Assembly (NCBI GenBank): GCA_934365195.1
Contig: CAKRNA010000003.1
Coordinates: 124,001 to 188,000, forward strand
Length of the DNA: 64,000 nt
Source: an uncultured Clostridia bacterium
Lineage (GTDB): Bacteria; Bacillota; Clostridia; Christensenellales; CAAEEZ01
Direction: 5' to 3'
The notes beneath the pieces are model-generated. The model saw only the letters and a program-made list of their open reading frames with translations. It made no database searches and was not told the origin of the DNA. Numbering within the stretch: position 1 is the first letter of the stretch; every line of letters starts with the position of its first letter. This document shows, in pieces, positions 1 to 8,714 of the stretch. A program made the position numbers and the translations under genes.

Positions 1-189
1 ACTAATAATTAGGTTTTTGCAATACGTATCCTTCTTTTTAGTAAACACGCTACCGCCGTAATGCAGGTCGGTAAGTTGCAATATCCTAAAATCTTCGCCC
101 TTTTTCTTATCAAAAACGTAATAACCGTCGCCATCAAGATAAGGTTTTAGTCCATTATTTTTTACGGGTTTTGCTACTAATTTTTCCAT
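1..189 (-). CDS. Metallophosphoesterase, N-terminal part (gene runs off the window)
   Basis: Only the first 63 codons are present; the gene continues beyond position 1. The frame opens with ATG at 189, preceded by an AGAGG ribosome binding site, 9 bases after the stop of the sugar symporter gene. Around residues 37-47 it reads FRILQLTDLHYG, the DxH start of the calcineurin-like phosphoesterase fold, whose Asp and His bind the dinuclear metal centre. The domain boundary and substrate cannot be seen. The tight spacing makes it the second gene of an operon with the symporter, so a role on a phosphorylated or nucleotide substrate linked to sugar uptake is possible but is inference. Confidence 0.75.
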   Translation of the reverse strand, partial: MEKLVAKPVKNNGLKPYLDGDGYYVFDKKKGEDFRILQLTDLHYGGSVFTKKKDTYCKNLIIS

Positions 190-198
190 ATCAGCCTC

Positions 199-1758
199 TT
201 AGCACAACTCTTTTACCAGTTTGTCGTACTCTGTTTTTTCTTCCTCGGTAAAACCTTCAACGCCGGTTTCGTTTCTCTTATCTATAAAATAACGTATTCT
301 TTCTAGTTTTTTATCTGTAACTTTGTATCTTACTGCCGCAATAAAACCTATGGTTAGTAGTACTGCTACGGTAACTGCCAAAAATACCCTAATAGCGATA
401 TATACGCTGTTCGGTTGAGCAAAGAATATCTCCTCTTGACCGGGCACTTTTTTACTAGCCACAAAGCCTGCGCCTGTTAGTACCCAACCAACCATACCCA
501 CGCCAAACGCCGTAGCCGCCTTTCTTGCAAAGGTCATAACGCCACTCATATTAGCGGTAGGACGATAGCCGAGTTTTAGTTCGGCAACGTCTACTGTATC
601 AGGGAAGATTAGCCAAGGCATTGATTGTGCGCCTGCAAAACCTAAGCCCATAATACCCGAGAAAATAGGAATTAGGTAAGGCTTATTCCACCTTGGATCG
701 TAAATAGCAAGTAGTATTGCGCCAAGAACGTATAGTGGTAATAGCGTTCTATAAGCAACCTGCTTGGAGTATTTTGCCTTTAATACGTAAGCAATTACAA
801 TGCCGACAGCGGCAAACACCATCATAGGCATAATCACCCACATAGAGCCCATTTGTATTTTACCCAAGAAGCCAGATGCGTTAGGGAACAGCATTGCGCC
901 GCTGCCCATAATGTTGCCCGAGTGGTCGCCGATATAGTCGGTGTAGTAAATTGCCAAAGCAGACACGATATCCATAGTTAAAAACGCAGATACGTACATT
1001 ACGATATGGTGCAAGTAAGATTTAACTTTAAGCCCTGCAAAGTAATCTTTCCACTTAAATTTAGTTTTAACGGAATTGTCAAACGGTGCTCTTTCTTTAA
1101 CTACTAAGCCCGCAACGATTAGCGGAATACCAAAGAACAAGCCAAAGCCGAACACGATTACGTAGTAGAACTCCGAGTACTCCATAGCGCCCTTAGATAC
1201 TTGTCCCCATACAAGACTTGGAATTAAATAAAGCAATCCGCCCGAAATAATATCAAATAAAAGTTTATAGGTATTAGCCTTGTTTCTTTCTGCGTAGTCC
1301 ATAGAAATATCCGACGCCATACTCATAAACGGTACTTGCGATATGGTGCTTATCGTACAGTAAATGATATATGCAAATACCATCCACACTATTTTACTTT
1401 CAGCGCCAAGCCCTTGGATAGGGGCAAACAAAAATGCAAGTCCAAACGGAATAAGAATACCGCCTATAATCATATACGGTTTTCTTCTGCCAAGTTTACT
1501 CCATTTTGTGTTATCGCTAATTAGTCCCATACCTGTGTCTGAGATAGCGTCCCACAACTTAGATACGGTAATAATCGTAGAGGCAACTGCTGCCTCGATG
1601 CCTATAATGTTCGTGAAAAATGCCAGTAATATTACAGATAGAAATGCGGCTTGTCCCCCACCGAAAATGTCGCCTGCACCGTAAATTATCGCTTCTTTAG
1701 TAGAAACTCTATCCTCTGGCTTTGCAATGTGTTTTGGTTTTTTTTCTTTTTTACTCAT
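199..1758 (-). CDS. GPH-family sugar:cation symporter (MFS, MelB-like)
   Basis: A 519-residue polytopic membrane protein. The N-terminal half has the glycoside-pentoside-hexuronide (GPH) family pattern: YGAGDIFGGG in the first helix, then the cation-site region KLWDAISDTGMGLISDNT, followed by the cytoplasmic loop motif KLGRRKPYM. About twelve hydrophobic segments can be counted. GPH transporters take up glycosides, pentosides or hexuronides with H+, Na+ or Li+. The N-terminus (about 25 residues) is Lys-rich and cytoplasmic. It is the first gene of a two-gene operon with the phosphoesterase at the window edge. The sugar cannot be named from sequence; no glycosidase is adjacent inside the window. 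Confidence 0.9.
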   Translation of the reverse strand: MSKKEKKPKHIAKPEDRVSTKEAIIYGAGDIFGGGQAAFLSVILLAFFTNIIGIEAAVASTIITVSKLWDAISDTGMGLISDNTKWSKLGRRKPYMIIGGILIPFGLAFLFAPIQGLGAESKIVWMVFAYIIYCTISTISQVPFMSMASDISMDYAERNKANTYKLLFDIISGGLLYLIPSLVWGQVSKGAMEYSEFYYVIVFGFGLFFGIPLIVAGLVVKERAPFDNSVKTKFKWKDYFAGLKVKSYLHHIVMYVSAFLTMDIVSALAIYYTDYIGDHSGNIMGSGAMLFPNASGFLGKIQMGSMWVIMPMMVFAAVGIVIAYVLKAKYSKQVAYRTLLPLYVLGAILLAIYDPRWNKPYLIPIFSGIMGLGFAGAQSMPWLIFPDTVDVAELKLGYRPTANMSGVMTFARKAATAFGVGMVGWVLTGAGFVASKKVPGQEEIFFAQPNSVYIAIRVFLAVTVAVLLTIGFIAAVRYKVTDKKLERIRYFIDKRNETGVEGFTEEEKTEYDKLVKELC

Positions 1759-1797
1759 AATCTCTTTTCTTTTTTTGTAACATATTTTTGCTATTCT

Positions 1798-1827
1798 ATT
1801 ATATTATAAAAAATGCCTCTTTGTAAA
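1798..1827 (-). promoter_or_regulatory. Candidate sigma-A promoter of the symporter operon
   Basis: On the minus strand TTTACA (1822-1827) lies 18 bases upstream of TATAAT (1798-1803); a second TATAAT overlaps at 1803-1808. The untranslated leader would be about 35 bases and is A-rich. Read from sequence only. Confidence 0.55.
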
Positions 1828-1943
1828 TAACATAACCCCATTTTACAAAAATATTACAATTTTATTCATAAATCACCTCTTAAATAATTGAATTTACGGA
1901 AATATCTTCTGTTTATGGCATTTTTTGGCGAAAATTTTGAAAA

Positions 1944-1980
1944 TAAAAAAATAGCATTTAGAATAATTTCCAAACGCTAT
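1944..1980 (-). terminator. Intrinsic terminator after the HAAS membrane protein gene
   Basis: On the minus strand ATAGCGTTT pairs with AAATGCTAT (one G-U pair) around a short A/T loop and is followed by seven T. It lies about 55 bases past the stop of the gene at 2034-2915. Confidence 0.8.
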
Positions 1981-2033
1981 CCTTTTTATTATTTACTTAA
2001 TTTTGTTTTAAACGGTTAAATTTGTAGACCTGC

Positions 2034-2915
2034 CTAAATTTTTTCTTTTACTCTTTTCACCTTCATAATTTGCCTTACGAACATCATCGCAACGTAAATT
2101 AGCACGCCTGCAAACAAGATTATCCAACTTACGTTCCAAATAGGGTGGCAAACGGCAATATCCATAACGATAGAAGTGGTTAGGTAAACCGATAAAGTGA
2201 TAAAAGTCGATAGCACAAACGCATCAAAAGCAGAATAAATCCTCTTTCTTGCCCTCATTCTGTACCTTAAATCCACAATATCCACAACTACAAGCCCGAT
2301 AATAAAGGTTACCCACGTGATTGCCCACACCGACGACGGTTCGCCGTCCACGACGTAATTAAAGTTACCGCTAAAATATAACGACAGCGACACTATAAGG
2401 TAAATAATAGTAACCGTGAACATACCCGATAGCCATATCGTAAACCTATTTATTACGTAGGTGCTGTGCGCCCTTGCTTTTAGCACAACTACGAAAATAC
2501 CCGCAACAAGAGGCAAGCAAACCGCTGCAATTATTACGTAAGATGCGTTTGCCCAGCCCACCTTAGATACGCCTAACGAGAAGAAGGTGACAAGCGCAAG
2601 GCACACGTAAGTAAGCACGCCCCACACCACCGTTTTAGCCACTTCTCTAGACATTTTGGCGTTGGTCATTTTGCCTTTAACTTGCTCTAATTGTTTTACG
2701 ATTTCCTTGTCGTAGAATTGATCGATACTGTCACAACAAGTTCTAAAAGCCTCTCTTTCACCCATACCGCCTGACACAAGGTCGTTATACTTGTCCATAA
2801 TAGTGCCCAAAACTTCGTCTTTGTAATCCTTTAATTGTTGCGTTCTTGGGCAAAACAAAAATACTTTTGCCACTCTTTTTCTAATTTCGTCAAAAACGTT
2901 AAAATCCTTTTCCAT
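2034..2915 (-). CDS. HAAS-type (permease-prefix-like) integral membrane protein
   Basis: 293 residues. The first about 95 are soluble and helical, with a pattern (TQQLKDYKDEVL, then GGMGEREAF) like the HAAS/permease-prefix domain often found next to PadR regulators. About six transmembrane segments follow (roughly residues 95-115, 122-147, 160-183, 195-215, 228-255 and 262-282). The gene lies 155 bases downstream of a PadR gene on the same strand, the usual arrangement for a PadR-controlled membrane effector. The molecular function is unknown; transport or envelope-stress sensing is inference from the pairing. The weak SD before the ATG (AAGG only one base away) leaves the start moderately sure. 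Confidence 0.7.
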   Translation of the reverse strand: MEKDFNVFDEIRKRVAKVFLFCPRTQQLKDYKDEVLGTIMDKYNDLVSGGMGEREAFRTCCDSIDQFYDKEIVKQLEQVKGKMTNAKMSREVAKTVVWGVLTYVCLALVTFFSLGVSKVGWANASYVIIAAVCLPLVAGIFVVVLKARAHSTYVINRFTIWLSGMFTVTIIYLIVSLSLYFSGNFNYVVDGEPSSVWAITWVTFIIGLVVVDIVDLRYRMRARKRIYSAFDAFVLSTFITLSVYLTTSIVMDIAVCHPIWNVSWIILFAGVLIYVAMMFVRQIMKVKRVKEKI

Positions 2916-3070
2916 ACCTTAATACTCTTTCGTACTCCCCTTTGTACTTTTCTCTCTTAAAATCCTTATTTGCTACATTTTTTGCTATCATTTGGCTTTT
3001 GCCTTTTATTTTCAAAACGGTTTTGCCTTAGATTTATTAGTATTTAACAGTTTTGTAAAAGTTTTTTAGT

Positions 3071-3397
3071 TTAGCCGGATATTAAGTTCGTCAATATTCT
3101 AGATAATAGTTCCCACTCTTCCTGCTTTTCTTTGTAAAACTTTTTGCCCTTAGAAGTTATCTTATAGTACCTACGCCTAGCACCGCCGAAGCCGTCGCCC
3201 CAGTAAGTTTCTATAAGCCCCTCCTCCTCCATACGCCTAAACGCCGTATAGATGGTTGCGTCTTTAATTTGATAGTTGCCTTCGCTTTTTTCGTTTATCT
3301 GTTTAGTGATATCGTAGCCGTAACTATCGCCCTGCATCAAAATATTCAGTATCATAGTTTCGGTATGACCTCTAAACATATCACTTGATATAGCCAT
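3071..3397 (-). CDS. PadR family transcriptional regulator
   Basis: A 108-residue single-domain PadR protein, the usual length of the short (subfamily-2) type. It has the winged-helix core: MILNILMQGDSYGYDI near residues 15-30, KDATIYTAFRRMEEEGLI in the recognition helix and turn, then the wing GGARRRYYKIT. A short C-terminal helix would make the dimer contact. PadR repressors bind a dyad overlapping their own promoter, and such a dyad is present at 3421-3441. The gene downstream encodes a HAAS-domain membrane protein, the likely target. The ligand is unknown. Confidence 0.92.
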   Translation of the reverse strand: MAISSDMFRGHTETMILNILMQGDSYGYDITKQINEKSEGNYQIKDATIYTAFRRMEEEGLIETYWGDGFGGARRRYYKITSKGKKFYKEKQEEWELLSRILTNLISG

Positions 3398-3420
3398 CTC
3401 ACACTCTCTAATTTATTTTT

Positions 3421-3470
3421 GTATCTAATCTGTTTATATACATAATATCATAGCATAGTTTTGCTGTCAA
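3421..3470 (-). promoter_or_regulatory. padR promoter with candidate PadR operator
   Basis: On the minus strand TTGACA (3465-3470), a 17-base spacer and TATTAT (3442-3447) form a strong promoter. Immediately downstream, 3421-3441 is a 21-bp imperfect dyad with GTATnT half sites, covering the expected transcription start. This position fits autorepression by PadR. The operator assignment is inference. Confidence 0.7.
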
Positions 3471-3584
3471 CAAAATTTAAAAAATTTTTCCGCTTAGTTT
3501 TGTTATTGTTTTATTTAAAGTTAAGAATTAGATTACTTATATTATATATACGTATTAAACGCATAATTCTTTACTCGACTTAAA

Positions 3585-3612
3585 TAAAAAAGAGTAGGTA
3601 ATCGCCTACTCT
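3585..3612 (-). terminator. Intrinsic terminator of the flavoprotein gene pair
   Basis: On the minus strand AGAGTAGG and CCTACTCT form a perfect 8-bp stem with a six-base loop, followed by TTTTTT. It lies about 85 bases past the stop at 3697. Confidence 0.9.
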
Positions 3613-3696
3613 AAACGTTTTCGCTTTTCCGCCTTAAAATACGTTTTAAGTTGAAAAACCTATGTTTTTAAGTAAAAATCTTGGTGTTTAATTAAG

Positions 3697-4233
3697 TTAT
3701 GCGTTTTTGCCCATTTCGTAAGCCATGGCCATATACTTACTATCCGTTGCCTCGCCGATGCCTTCAAGCCCAACCGCTCTTATCTCACCTTTTAGGCTCA
3801 CTCCGTCGTAGCAATCTATCCAACCTTGGATACCGCCTACGCATTTATCCATCGATTTTAAGTCTGTATCTGCCGAGGCCATAATAGCGTACACGTCGGT
3901 AAACTTATTTTCCCTGCGATATAACGGGTTTAGCCTATCGATAAAAGTTTTTAACTGTCCGCACATTTCGTAGTAGTAAATAGGCGTTGCAAATACCACC
4001 ACGTCGGCGTTTTGCACCACATCCAAAACGTTTGCCACGTCGTCCTTAATTGCGCACACGTTGTGGCTTGCACAGTACATACAGCCTCTGCAAAAGCCGT
4101 AATTCATTTTGCGTAGGTCTATTTTTGTTACGTTGTTATTAGAGTCCTTTGCTCCACGAACAAACTCGCTTGCCAAAATATCCGAATTGCCGTTATTTCT
4201 TGGCGTAGACGAAATTACAACTATGTTTTTCAT
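3697..4233 (-). CDS. Flavodoxin-fold NAD(P)H/FMN reductase with Cys cluster
   Basis: 178 residues with the flavodoxin-like NADPH-dependent FMN reductase fold. SSTPRNNGNS (residues 8-17) is the FMN phosphate loop and VVFATPIYYYEMCGQLK (about 83-99) the ring-binding segment. Between them is CRGCMYC with a further Cys (HNVC), the compact Cys motif of iron-sulfur-flavoprotein-like members and related quinone/azo/nitro reductases. It is the second gene of a pair with a homologue 11 bases upstream, so the two may act as partners or on related substrates. The actual substrate is unknown. Confidence 0.85.
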   Translation of the reverse strand: MKNIVVISSTPRNNGNSDILASEFVRGAKDSNNNVTKIDLRKMNYGFCRGCMYCASHNVCAIKDDVANVLDVVQNADVVVFATPIYYYEMCGQLKTFIDRLNPLYRRENKFTDVYAIMASADTDLKSMDKCVGGIQGWIDCYDGVSLKGEIRAVGLEGIGEATDSKYMAMAYEMGKNA

Positions 4234-4244
4234 ACCGTTCTCCT

Positions 4245-4868
4245 TTACCTAATAAAATTCGTTCTTGCAGTCGTTTCGGCAGTCGGCTCTTCGATTCCTG
4301 CCTCTTTGCCCGCCTTTATGCACTTCAATATCCAAGCCATATTCCTAGCGATATTACGCATTGTTTGTAAGCCCTCTAAGTCCTGCATAGTTTCCTCAGG
4401 GGTGTTGCCGTGCACCATATTCCAGTAAGTAGACGAGATAACGGGCATTTGTTTTAGGCTAAAATACTTGGAAATCGTGTCCAGCGTTGCCGTTGTTCCG
4501 CCACGTCTTGCAGACGCAATAACCGTTGCCGGCTTATGCACGAACACACTTCCCGATGCGTAAAAAAGCCTGTCCATAGCGGAAAGTATTCTGCCTGACG
4601 GGTGCGCATAATAAACGGGCGTGCCAAACACAAAGCCGTCCGCCGTTTTGCACTTTTCCAGCCATTCGTTCACCATATCGTCGTTAAACACGCACTTGCC
4701 GGTACTTCTGCACGAATTACAGCCGATACAATCACGGATAGGATTTGCACCGATTTGCAAAATCTCCGTTTCTATTCCTTCCTCGTTAAGTATTTTTTCC
4801 ACCTCTTTTAAAGCGGTAAAAGTACAACCGTTTGCCTTGTTGCTGCCGTTAAATAGTAATACTTTCAT
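4245..4868 (-). CDS. Flavodoxin-fold NAD(P)H/FMN reductase
   Basis: 207 residues, a paralogue of the downstream gene. It has FNGSNKANGCT (FMN phosphate loop, residues 6-16), CIGCNSC with a following Cys (about 48-60), and FVFGTPVYYAHPSGRI (about 80-95). The C-terminal about 50 residues are extra and helical. The family uses NAD(P)H and FMN to reduce quinones, nitro or azo compounds or to pass electrons through a Cys/Fe-S site; which applies here cannot be told. The two genes share the terminator at 3585-3612 and probably one transcript. The start has a good SD (GGAGG). Confidence 0.85.
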   Translation of the reverse strand: MKVLLFNGSNKANGCTFTALKEVEKILNEEGIETEILQIGANPIRDCIGCNSCRSTGKCVFNDDMVNEWLEKCKTADGFVFGTPVYYAHPSGRILSAMDRLFYASGSVFVHKPATVIASARRGGTTATLDTISKYFSLKQMPVISSTYWNMVHGNTPEETMQDLEGLQTMRNIARNMAWILKCIKAGKEAGIEEPTAETTARTNFIR

Positions 4869-4947
4869 TGCAAGACCTCCACGTTTAATTTTTTCTTAGT
4901 TTCCCTATTTTTTACATTAGGAATTATCTTATATTAGTAATCATCTT

Positions 4948-4970
4948 AAAAAAGAGCGATATATTCGCCC
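4948..4970 (-). terminator. Intrinsic terminator of the pgsA-valS operon
   Basis: On the minus strand GGGCGA pairs with TCGCTC around ATATA and is followed by six T, immediately after the valS stop. Confidence 0.85.
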
Positions 4971-4978
4971 TTTTTACG

Positions 4979-7597
4979 TTATTTACTTAGTTCTTCGATT
5001 TTCTCTTGAAGTTTTACTGCCTTATCCTTGTAATCGGCTAGTTTTTTCTTCTCGTTTTCGATTAGTTGCTCCGGCGCTTTTTGAACGAAACCTTGGTTAG
5101 AAAGCATCTTTTCAGCCCTTGCAATTTCCTTTTTAACGGTGTCTAGTTCTTTACTTAACCTTTCCACCTCTACGCTGATATCAACTAATTCGCCAAGCGG
5201 AATTTGAATTGTTGCCGTTTTGGTGATTATCGAAGACGCTTTGTCGATTTGCTCGTCGGTGAAGTTAATTTCGCTTACTCCGGCAAGTTTTTCGATATAT
5301 GCGTTTGCCTTTTCAAATATTGCCTTGTCCTCTTTTCTTACGGTGAAGAACACTTTAATACGCTTAGACGGAGCAACGTTCATTTCTTGGCGGATATTTC
5401 TAATACCTTTGATTATCTCCATCACGTTCTCGAACTCGTCAGCGCCCGTTAGGTCAAGCGTAACTTTCTTAGACCACTCGGATACGATTAGCGCCCCTTC
5501 CTTTTGCTCGGTTAGTACTTGGAAAATCTCCTCGGTGATAAACGGTGCGTAAGGGTGAAGTAATTTTAGTATTGCTTTTAGTACGTACACAAGCACGCTA
5601 ACGGCGTTACTTCTCTCCTTTTCGTCGTCCTTATATAGCGCAGGTTTTTGAAGTTCAATGTACCAGTCACAGAAGTCGCTCCACGTAAAGTCGTTGATTT
5701 TGGCAAGCGCCATACCTACGTCGTACTTATCTAGTAGTTCGCTGCACTCCTCAACCACGTGATTTAGCCTGTTAAGTATCCACTTATCGGCAAGCGTTAG
5801 TTCCACTTCGTCAAGCGGTTTTACGGTGGCATTTTCCTTGTTCATCATAACGAAACGTGATGCGTTCCAAACTTTGTTTAAGAAGTTTCTGCAACTTTCC
5901 ACCTTTTTAGGAATATATCTCGTATCGCCACCCGGAGAAATACCTGTTGCAAGGCTTAACCTTAGTGCGTCTGCGCCGTACTCCTCGATAACTTTTAGCG
6001 GATCAACGCCGTTACCTAGGCTCTTGCTCATTTTTCTGCCTTGCTCGTCACGAACGATACCGTGGATAAGCACCTCTTTAAACGGAACTTCGCCGGTGTG
6101 CTCTATTGCGCTGAATATCATTCTTGCTACCCAGAAGAAAATAATGTCGTAAGCGGTAACAAGCACGTTGGTTGGGTAGAAATATTCTAGTTCCTTGGTC
6201 TTTTCAGGATAACCTAGGGTTGAGAACGGCCACAATGCAGAACTGAACCAAGTATCAAGTACGTCCTCGTCCTGTTTTATGTTTTTGCTGCCACACTTGG
6301 TGCAAGCGGTTATCTCGTCCTCGCTTACCATCATCTCGCCACAATCTTGGCAATAGTAAACCGGTATTCTGTGTCCCCACCATAGTTGACGGGAAATACA
6401 CCAGTCCTTAATATTCTCCATCCAGTTGAAGTAGATTTTGTCGAACCTTTCAGGCACGAATTTTACCTCGCCGTCTTTTACTACTTTAATAGCAGGCTCT
6501 GCAAGTGGTTGCATTTTTACGAACCATTGCTTAGACAAAGCAGGCTCAACAGCCGTATGACACCTATAACAAGTGCCTACGTTGTGGGTGTAAGGCTCGA
6601 TTTTTACTAGGCTTCCTAATGCGTCAAGGTCCTTAACCACAGCCTCTCTTGCCTCGAACCTGTCCATACCCTCGTACTTACCGGATAATGCGTTCATTTT
6701 ACCGTCGTCGCCGATTACCTTAATGGTTTCTAGGTTGTGCCTTTGACCTACAAGATAGTCGTTAGGATCGTGTGCAGGGGTGATTTTAACAGCGCCCGTT
6801 CCAAACCCCTCTTCTACGTAATCGTCCGCAATTAGAGGTATCCTTCTGTTATTTAACGGTAAAATAAGCATTTTACCGACTAAGTCTTTGTATTTTTCGT
6901 CATTAGGGTTTACGGCAACAGCGGTATCACCGGGGATAGTTTCAGGCCTTGTGGTAGCAACCGTTACGTAGCCTGAGCCGTCCTCAAACGGATACCTAAA
7001 ATACCACAAATTAGAGGCTTGCTCCTCGTATTCAACCTCTGCGTCGCTAAGCGCCGTTCCGCAGCAAGGACACCAGTTGATAATCCTGTTTCCTTGGTAG
7101 ATTAGCCCTTTTTCGTACAGTTTTACAAACACGTGTTTTACAGCCCTAGAACATCTTTCGTCCATAGTAAAAGCCTCTTTCGACCAGTCGCACGAAGTAC
7201 CTAGGCTGCGTAATTGCGTGGTGATTCTTCCGCCGTATTGCTCCTTCCATTCAAAAGCCTTTTTCAAGAACTCTTCCCTGCCGATTCCTTCCTTGGTTAG
7301 CCCCTCTTTTTCAAGTTGCTCCACGATTTTAACTTCGGTAGCGATAGATGCGTGGTCTACGCCGGGTAGCCACAAAGTTTCAAAGCCGCTCATACGTTTG
7401 TAGCGAATAAGAATGTCTTGAACGGTATCGTCAAGAGCGTGCCCCATATGTAGTTGTCCAGTAATATTTGGTGGAGGCATCATAATAGTAAACGGTTTCT
7501 TTTTGTCGTTTACGTGAGCCTCAAAATAATGATTTTCCGTCCAAAATTTGTAAATATCCTTTTCAAACTCCGGAGAATAGGTCTTTGCCATTTCCAT
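4979..7597 (-). CDS. valS: Valyl-tRNA synthetase
   Basis: 872 residues, usual length for bacterial ValRS. It charges tRNA-Val in the cytoplasm. The class I HIGH motif appears as HMGH (residues 50-53, after PPPNITGQL) and the KMSKS motif as GRKMSKSLGN (about residue 525). A zinc-ribbon-like Cys pair set occurs near 425-445 (CQDCGEM, CTKCGS), and the editing domain lies between. The last about 70 residues form the typical ValRS coiled coil (VERLSKELDTVKKEI). The ATG at 7597 has AGAGG about ten bases upstream; a second in-frame ATG two codons on is possible. No T-box is present, as the gene follows the small membrane protein gene by 25 bases and depends on the pgsA promoter. Confidence 0.98.
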   Translation of the reverse strand: MEMAKTYSPEFEKDIYKFWTENHYFEAHVNDKKKPFTIMMPPPNITGQLHMGHALDDTVQDILIRYKRMSGFETLWLPGVDHASIATEVKIVEQLEKEGLTKEGIGREEFLKKAFEWKEQYGGRITTQLRSLGTSCDWSKEAFTMDERCSRAVKHVFVKLYEKGLIYQGNRIINWCPCCGTALSDAEVEYEEQASNLWYFRYPFEDGSGYVTVATTRPETIPGDTAVAVNPNDEKYKDLVGKMLILPLNNRRIPLIADDYVEEGFGTGAVKITPAHDPNDYLVGQRHNLETIKVIGDDGKMNALSGKYEGMDRFEAREAVVKDLDALGSLVKIEPYTHNVGTCYRCHTAVEPALSKQWFVKMQPLAEPAIKVVKDGEVKFVPERFDKIYFNWMENIKDWCISRQLWWGHRIPVYYCQDCGEMMVSEDEITACTKCGSKNIKQDEDVLDTWFSSALWPFSTLGYPEKTKELEYFYPTNVLVTAYDIIFFWVARMIFSAIEHTGEVPFKEVLIHGIVRDEQGRKMSKSLGNGVDPLKVIEEYGADALRLSLATGISPGGDTRYIPKKVESCRNFLNKVWNASRFVMMNKENATVKPLDEVELTLADKWILNRLNHVVEECSELLDKYDVGMALAKINDFTWSDFCDWYIELQKPALYKDDEKERSNAVSVLVYVLKAILKLLHPYAPFITEEIFQVLTEQKEGALIVSEWSKKVTLDLTGADEFENVMEIIKGIRNIRQEMNVAPSKRIKVFFTVRKEDKAIFEKANAYIEKLAGVSEINFTDEQIDKASSIITKTATIQIPLGELVDISVEVERLSKELDTVKKEIARAEKMLSNQGFVQKAPEQLIENEKKKLADYKDKAVKLQEKIEELSK

Positions 7598-7622
7598 AAA
7601 ATATATACCTCTAAAAAAATTT

Positions 7623-7850
7623 TTATAATATTGCTAACACGCAAGCCGTAAGCATAATCACAAACGCTGCAATCTTAAAGCCTAAGTCCTGCTGTGGTGT
7701 AAACTTATCGCCCTTCTTTTTCATCGCCACTCGCCCCATGTATAACACGAAAAGCGAGACGAAAATAAGGCAAAAGCCGACTACGTGCCACCATACCTGA
7801 AACCACGAGCCAGCATTACTTGTTACGCTTAAAAATACGATATTATGCAA
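7623..7850 (-). CDS. Small two-helix membrane protein with TTG start
   Basis: 75 residues with two hydrophobic segments (about 18-37 and 57-75) joined by a basic loop containing MKKKGDKFTPQQD. The likely start is TTG at 7850, overlapping the pgsA stop by eight bases, with AGGAAAG upstream; no ATG allows both helices. The frame is intact between pgsA and valS, and the overlap suggests translational coupling to pgsA. I do not recognise the family. Position next to pgsA hints at a membrane or phospholipid role, but this is inference. Confidence 0.6.
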   Translation of the reverse strand: MHNIVFLSVTSNAGSWFQVWWHVVGFCLIFVSLFVLYMGRVAMKKKGDKFTPQQDLGFKIAAFVIMLTACVLAIL

Positions 7851-8415
7851 CTTCTTTCTTTCCTGCCTTTAGTTTTCTTAGTTCCACTACCCAAATTAAA
7901 ACGTACTGAACGAAAGCAACATAAGCAAGCATAGTCGCTGCCACCATCAAAATATGGTCGGCTTGCATAACGTACGGGTGGAAGAACGAAAGTATTACGC
8001 CCACGCTAATAAGAGCGGAAGGCACTTTGCCGTAGAAGTTTGCAGGGATAATAACGCCCTTGTTCTTAAATAAAGTGGTGCAAATAATCATAATCAATTC
8101 CTTTGCAACGATAAGACCTGCAATTATCGGGCTAAGATAACCTATCAAGGCTAACGAATAAAGCGCAGTAATGTGCATAACTTTATCGGCAAGCGGATCG
8201 GCAACAGCGCCTATCGCCGTGCACATATTAAACTTTCTTGCAATCATACCGTCGAATAGGTCGGTAATAGAGGCAACAGCAAATACGCCAAGCCCCCAAT
8301 AAATATATTGCCCGCCGTTGTACACCATTAGCGCTGCAAAAATCGGCGTACTCACCAATCTTAACAGCACCAGTAAGTTAGGCACGTTTGTTAAGTCTTT
8401 TAAGTCGAATTTCAT
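7843..8415 (-). CDS. pgsA: CDP-diacylglycerol--glycerol-3-phosphate 3-phosphatidyltransferase
   Basis: 190 residues with about five transmembrane helices. It joins CDP-diacylglycerol and glycerol-3-phosphate to phosphatidylglycerol phosphate, the first step to phosphatidylglycerol and cardiolipin. The complete CDP-alcohol phosphotransferase motif D(x)2DG(x)2AR(x)8G(x)3D(x)3D is present, starting DLFDGMIARKF at about residue 52 and ending DPLAD. It is the first gene of the operon with the small membrane protein and valS, from a promoter about 100 bases upstream. A homologous CDP-alcohol transferase with another acceptor cannot be fully excluded, but length and motif spacing fit PgsA. Confidence 0.92.
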   Translation of the reverse strand: MKFDLKDLTNVPNLLVLLRLVSTPIFAALMVYNGGQYIYWGLGVFAVASITDLFDGMIARKFNMCTAIGAVADPLADKVMHITALYSLALIGYLSPIIAGLIVAKELIMIICTTLFKNKGVIIPANFYGKVPSALISVGVILSFFHPYVMQADHILMVAATMLAYVAFVQYVLIWVVELRKLKAGKKEVA

Positions 8416-8518
8416 ATTTCCCTCTAATAAATTACTCGTCTACTTTAATTTATCCGTTATTTTCGCAAATAAAAACATATATATGCTTATATTACGCTAC
8501 AATAAAAACTTATTTATG

Positions 8519-8547
8519 ATTATAGCACAAGTCCTTAGTTTTGTAAA
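8519..8547 (-). promoter_or_regulatory. Promoter of the pgsA-valS operon
   Basis: On the minus strand TTTACA (8542-8547), 17 bases, TATAAT (8519-8524). It gives an untranslated leader of about 97 bases in which I see no riboswitch or T-box signature. No comparably good promoter was found for the divergent ABC transporter in the rest of 8548-8714. Confidence 0.7.
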
Positions 8548-8714
8548 CAAAATACTCTTAACCCGACCTCGTTTTAAACGAATACTTGCCCTCATTTTAC
8601 TTTTTTTACTTATCGTATCACACCTTACCCGTTTTTTTAATTATTTTCCCAAAGCGTACACACCAAGGCGGTGAAAATTAATAGTATGTAGTAACAAGTT
8701 AAAAGGAGAAATGT

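Noticed and set aside
7598..8518. T-box leader for valS
   Set aside because: valS is preceded by coding sequence and only 25 untranslated bases; the operon leader before pgsA lacks a T-box sequence (TGGNACCGCG-like) and a terminator.
8318..8674. 118-codon plus-strand ORF antisense to the start of pgsA
   Set aside because: Its first part is the antisense of pgsA and the rest is AT-rich intergenic sequence without an SD; no family signal.
8548..8714. TPP or other riboswitch before the THI5-like ABC importer
   Set aside because: No CTGAGA or ACCTGAT-type TPP elements and no comparable conserved motif were found.
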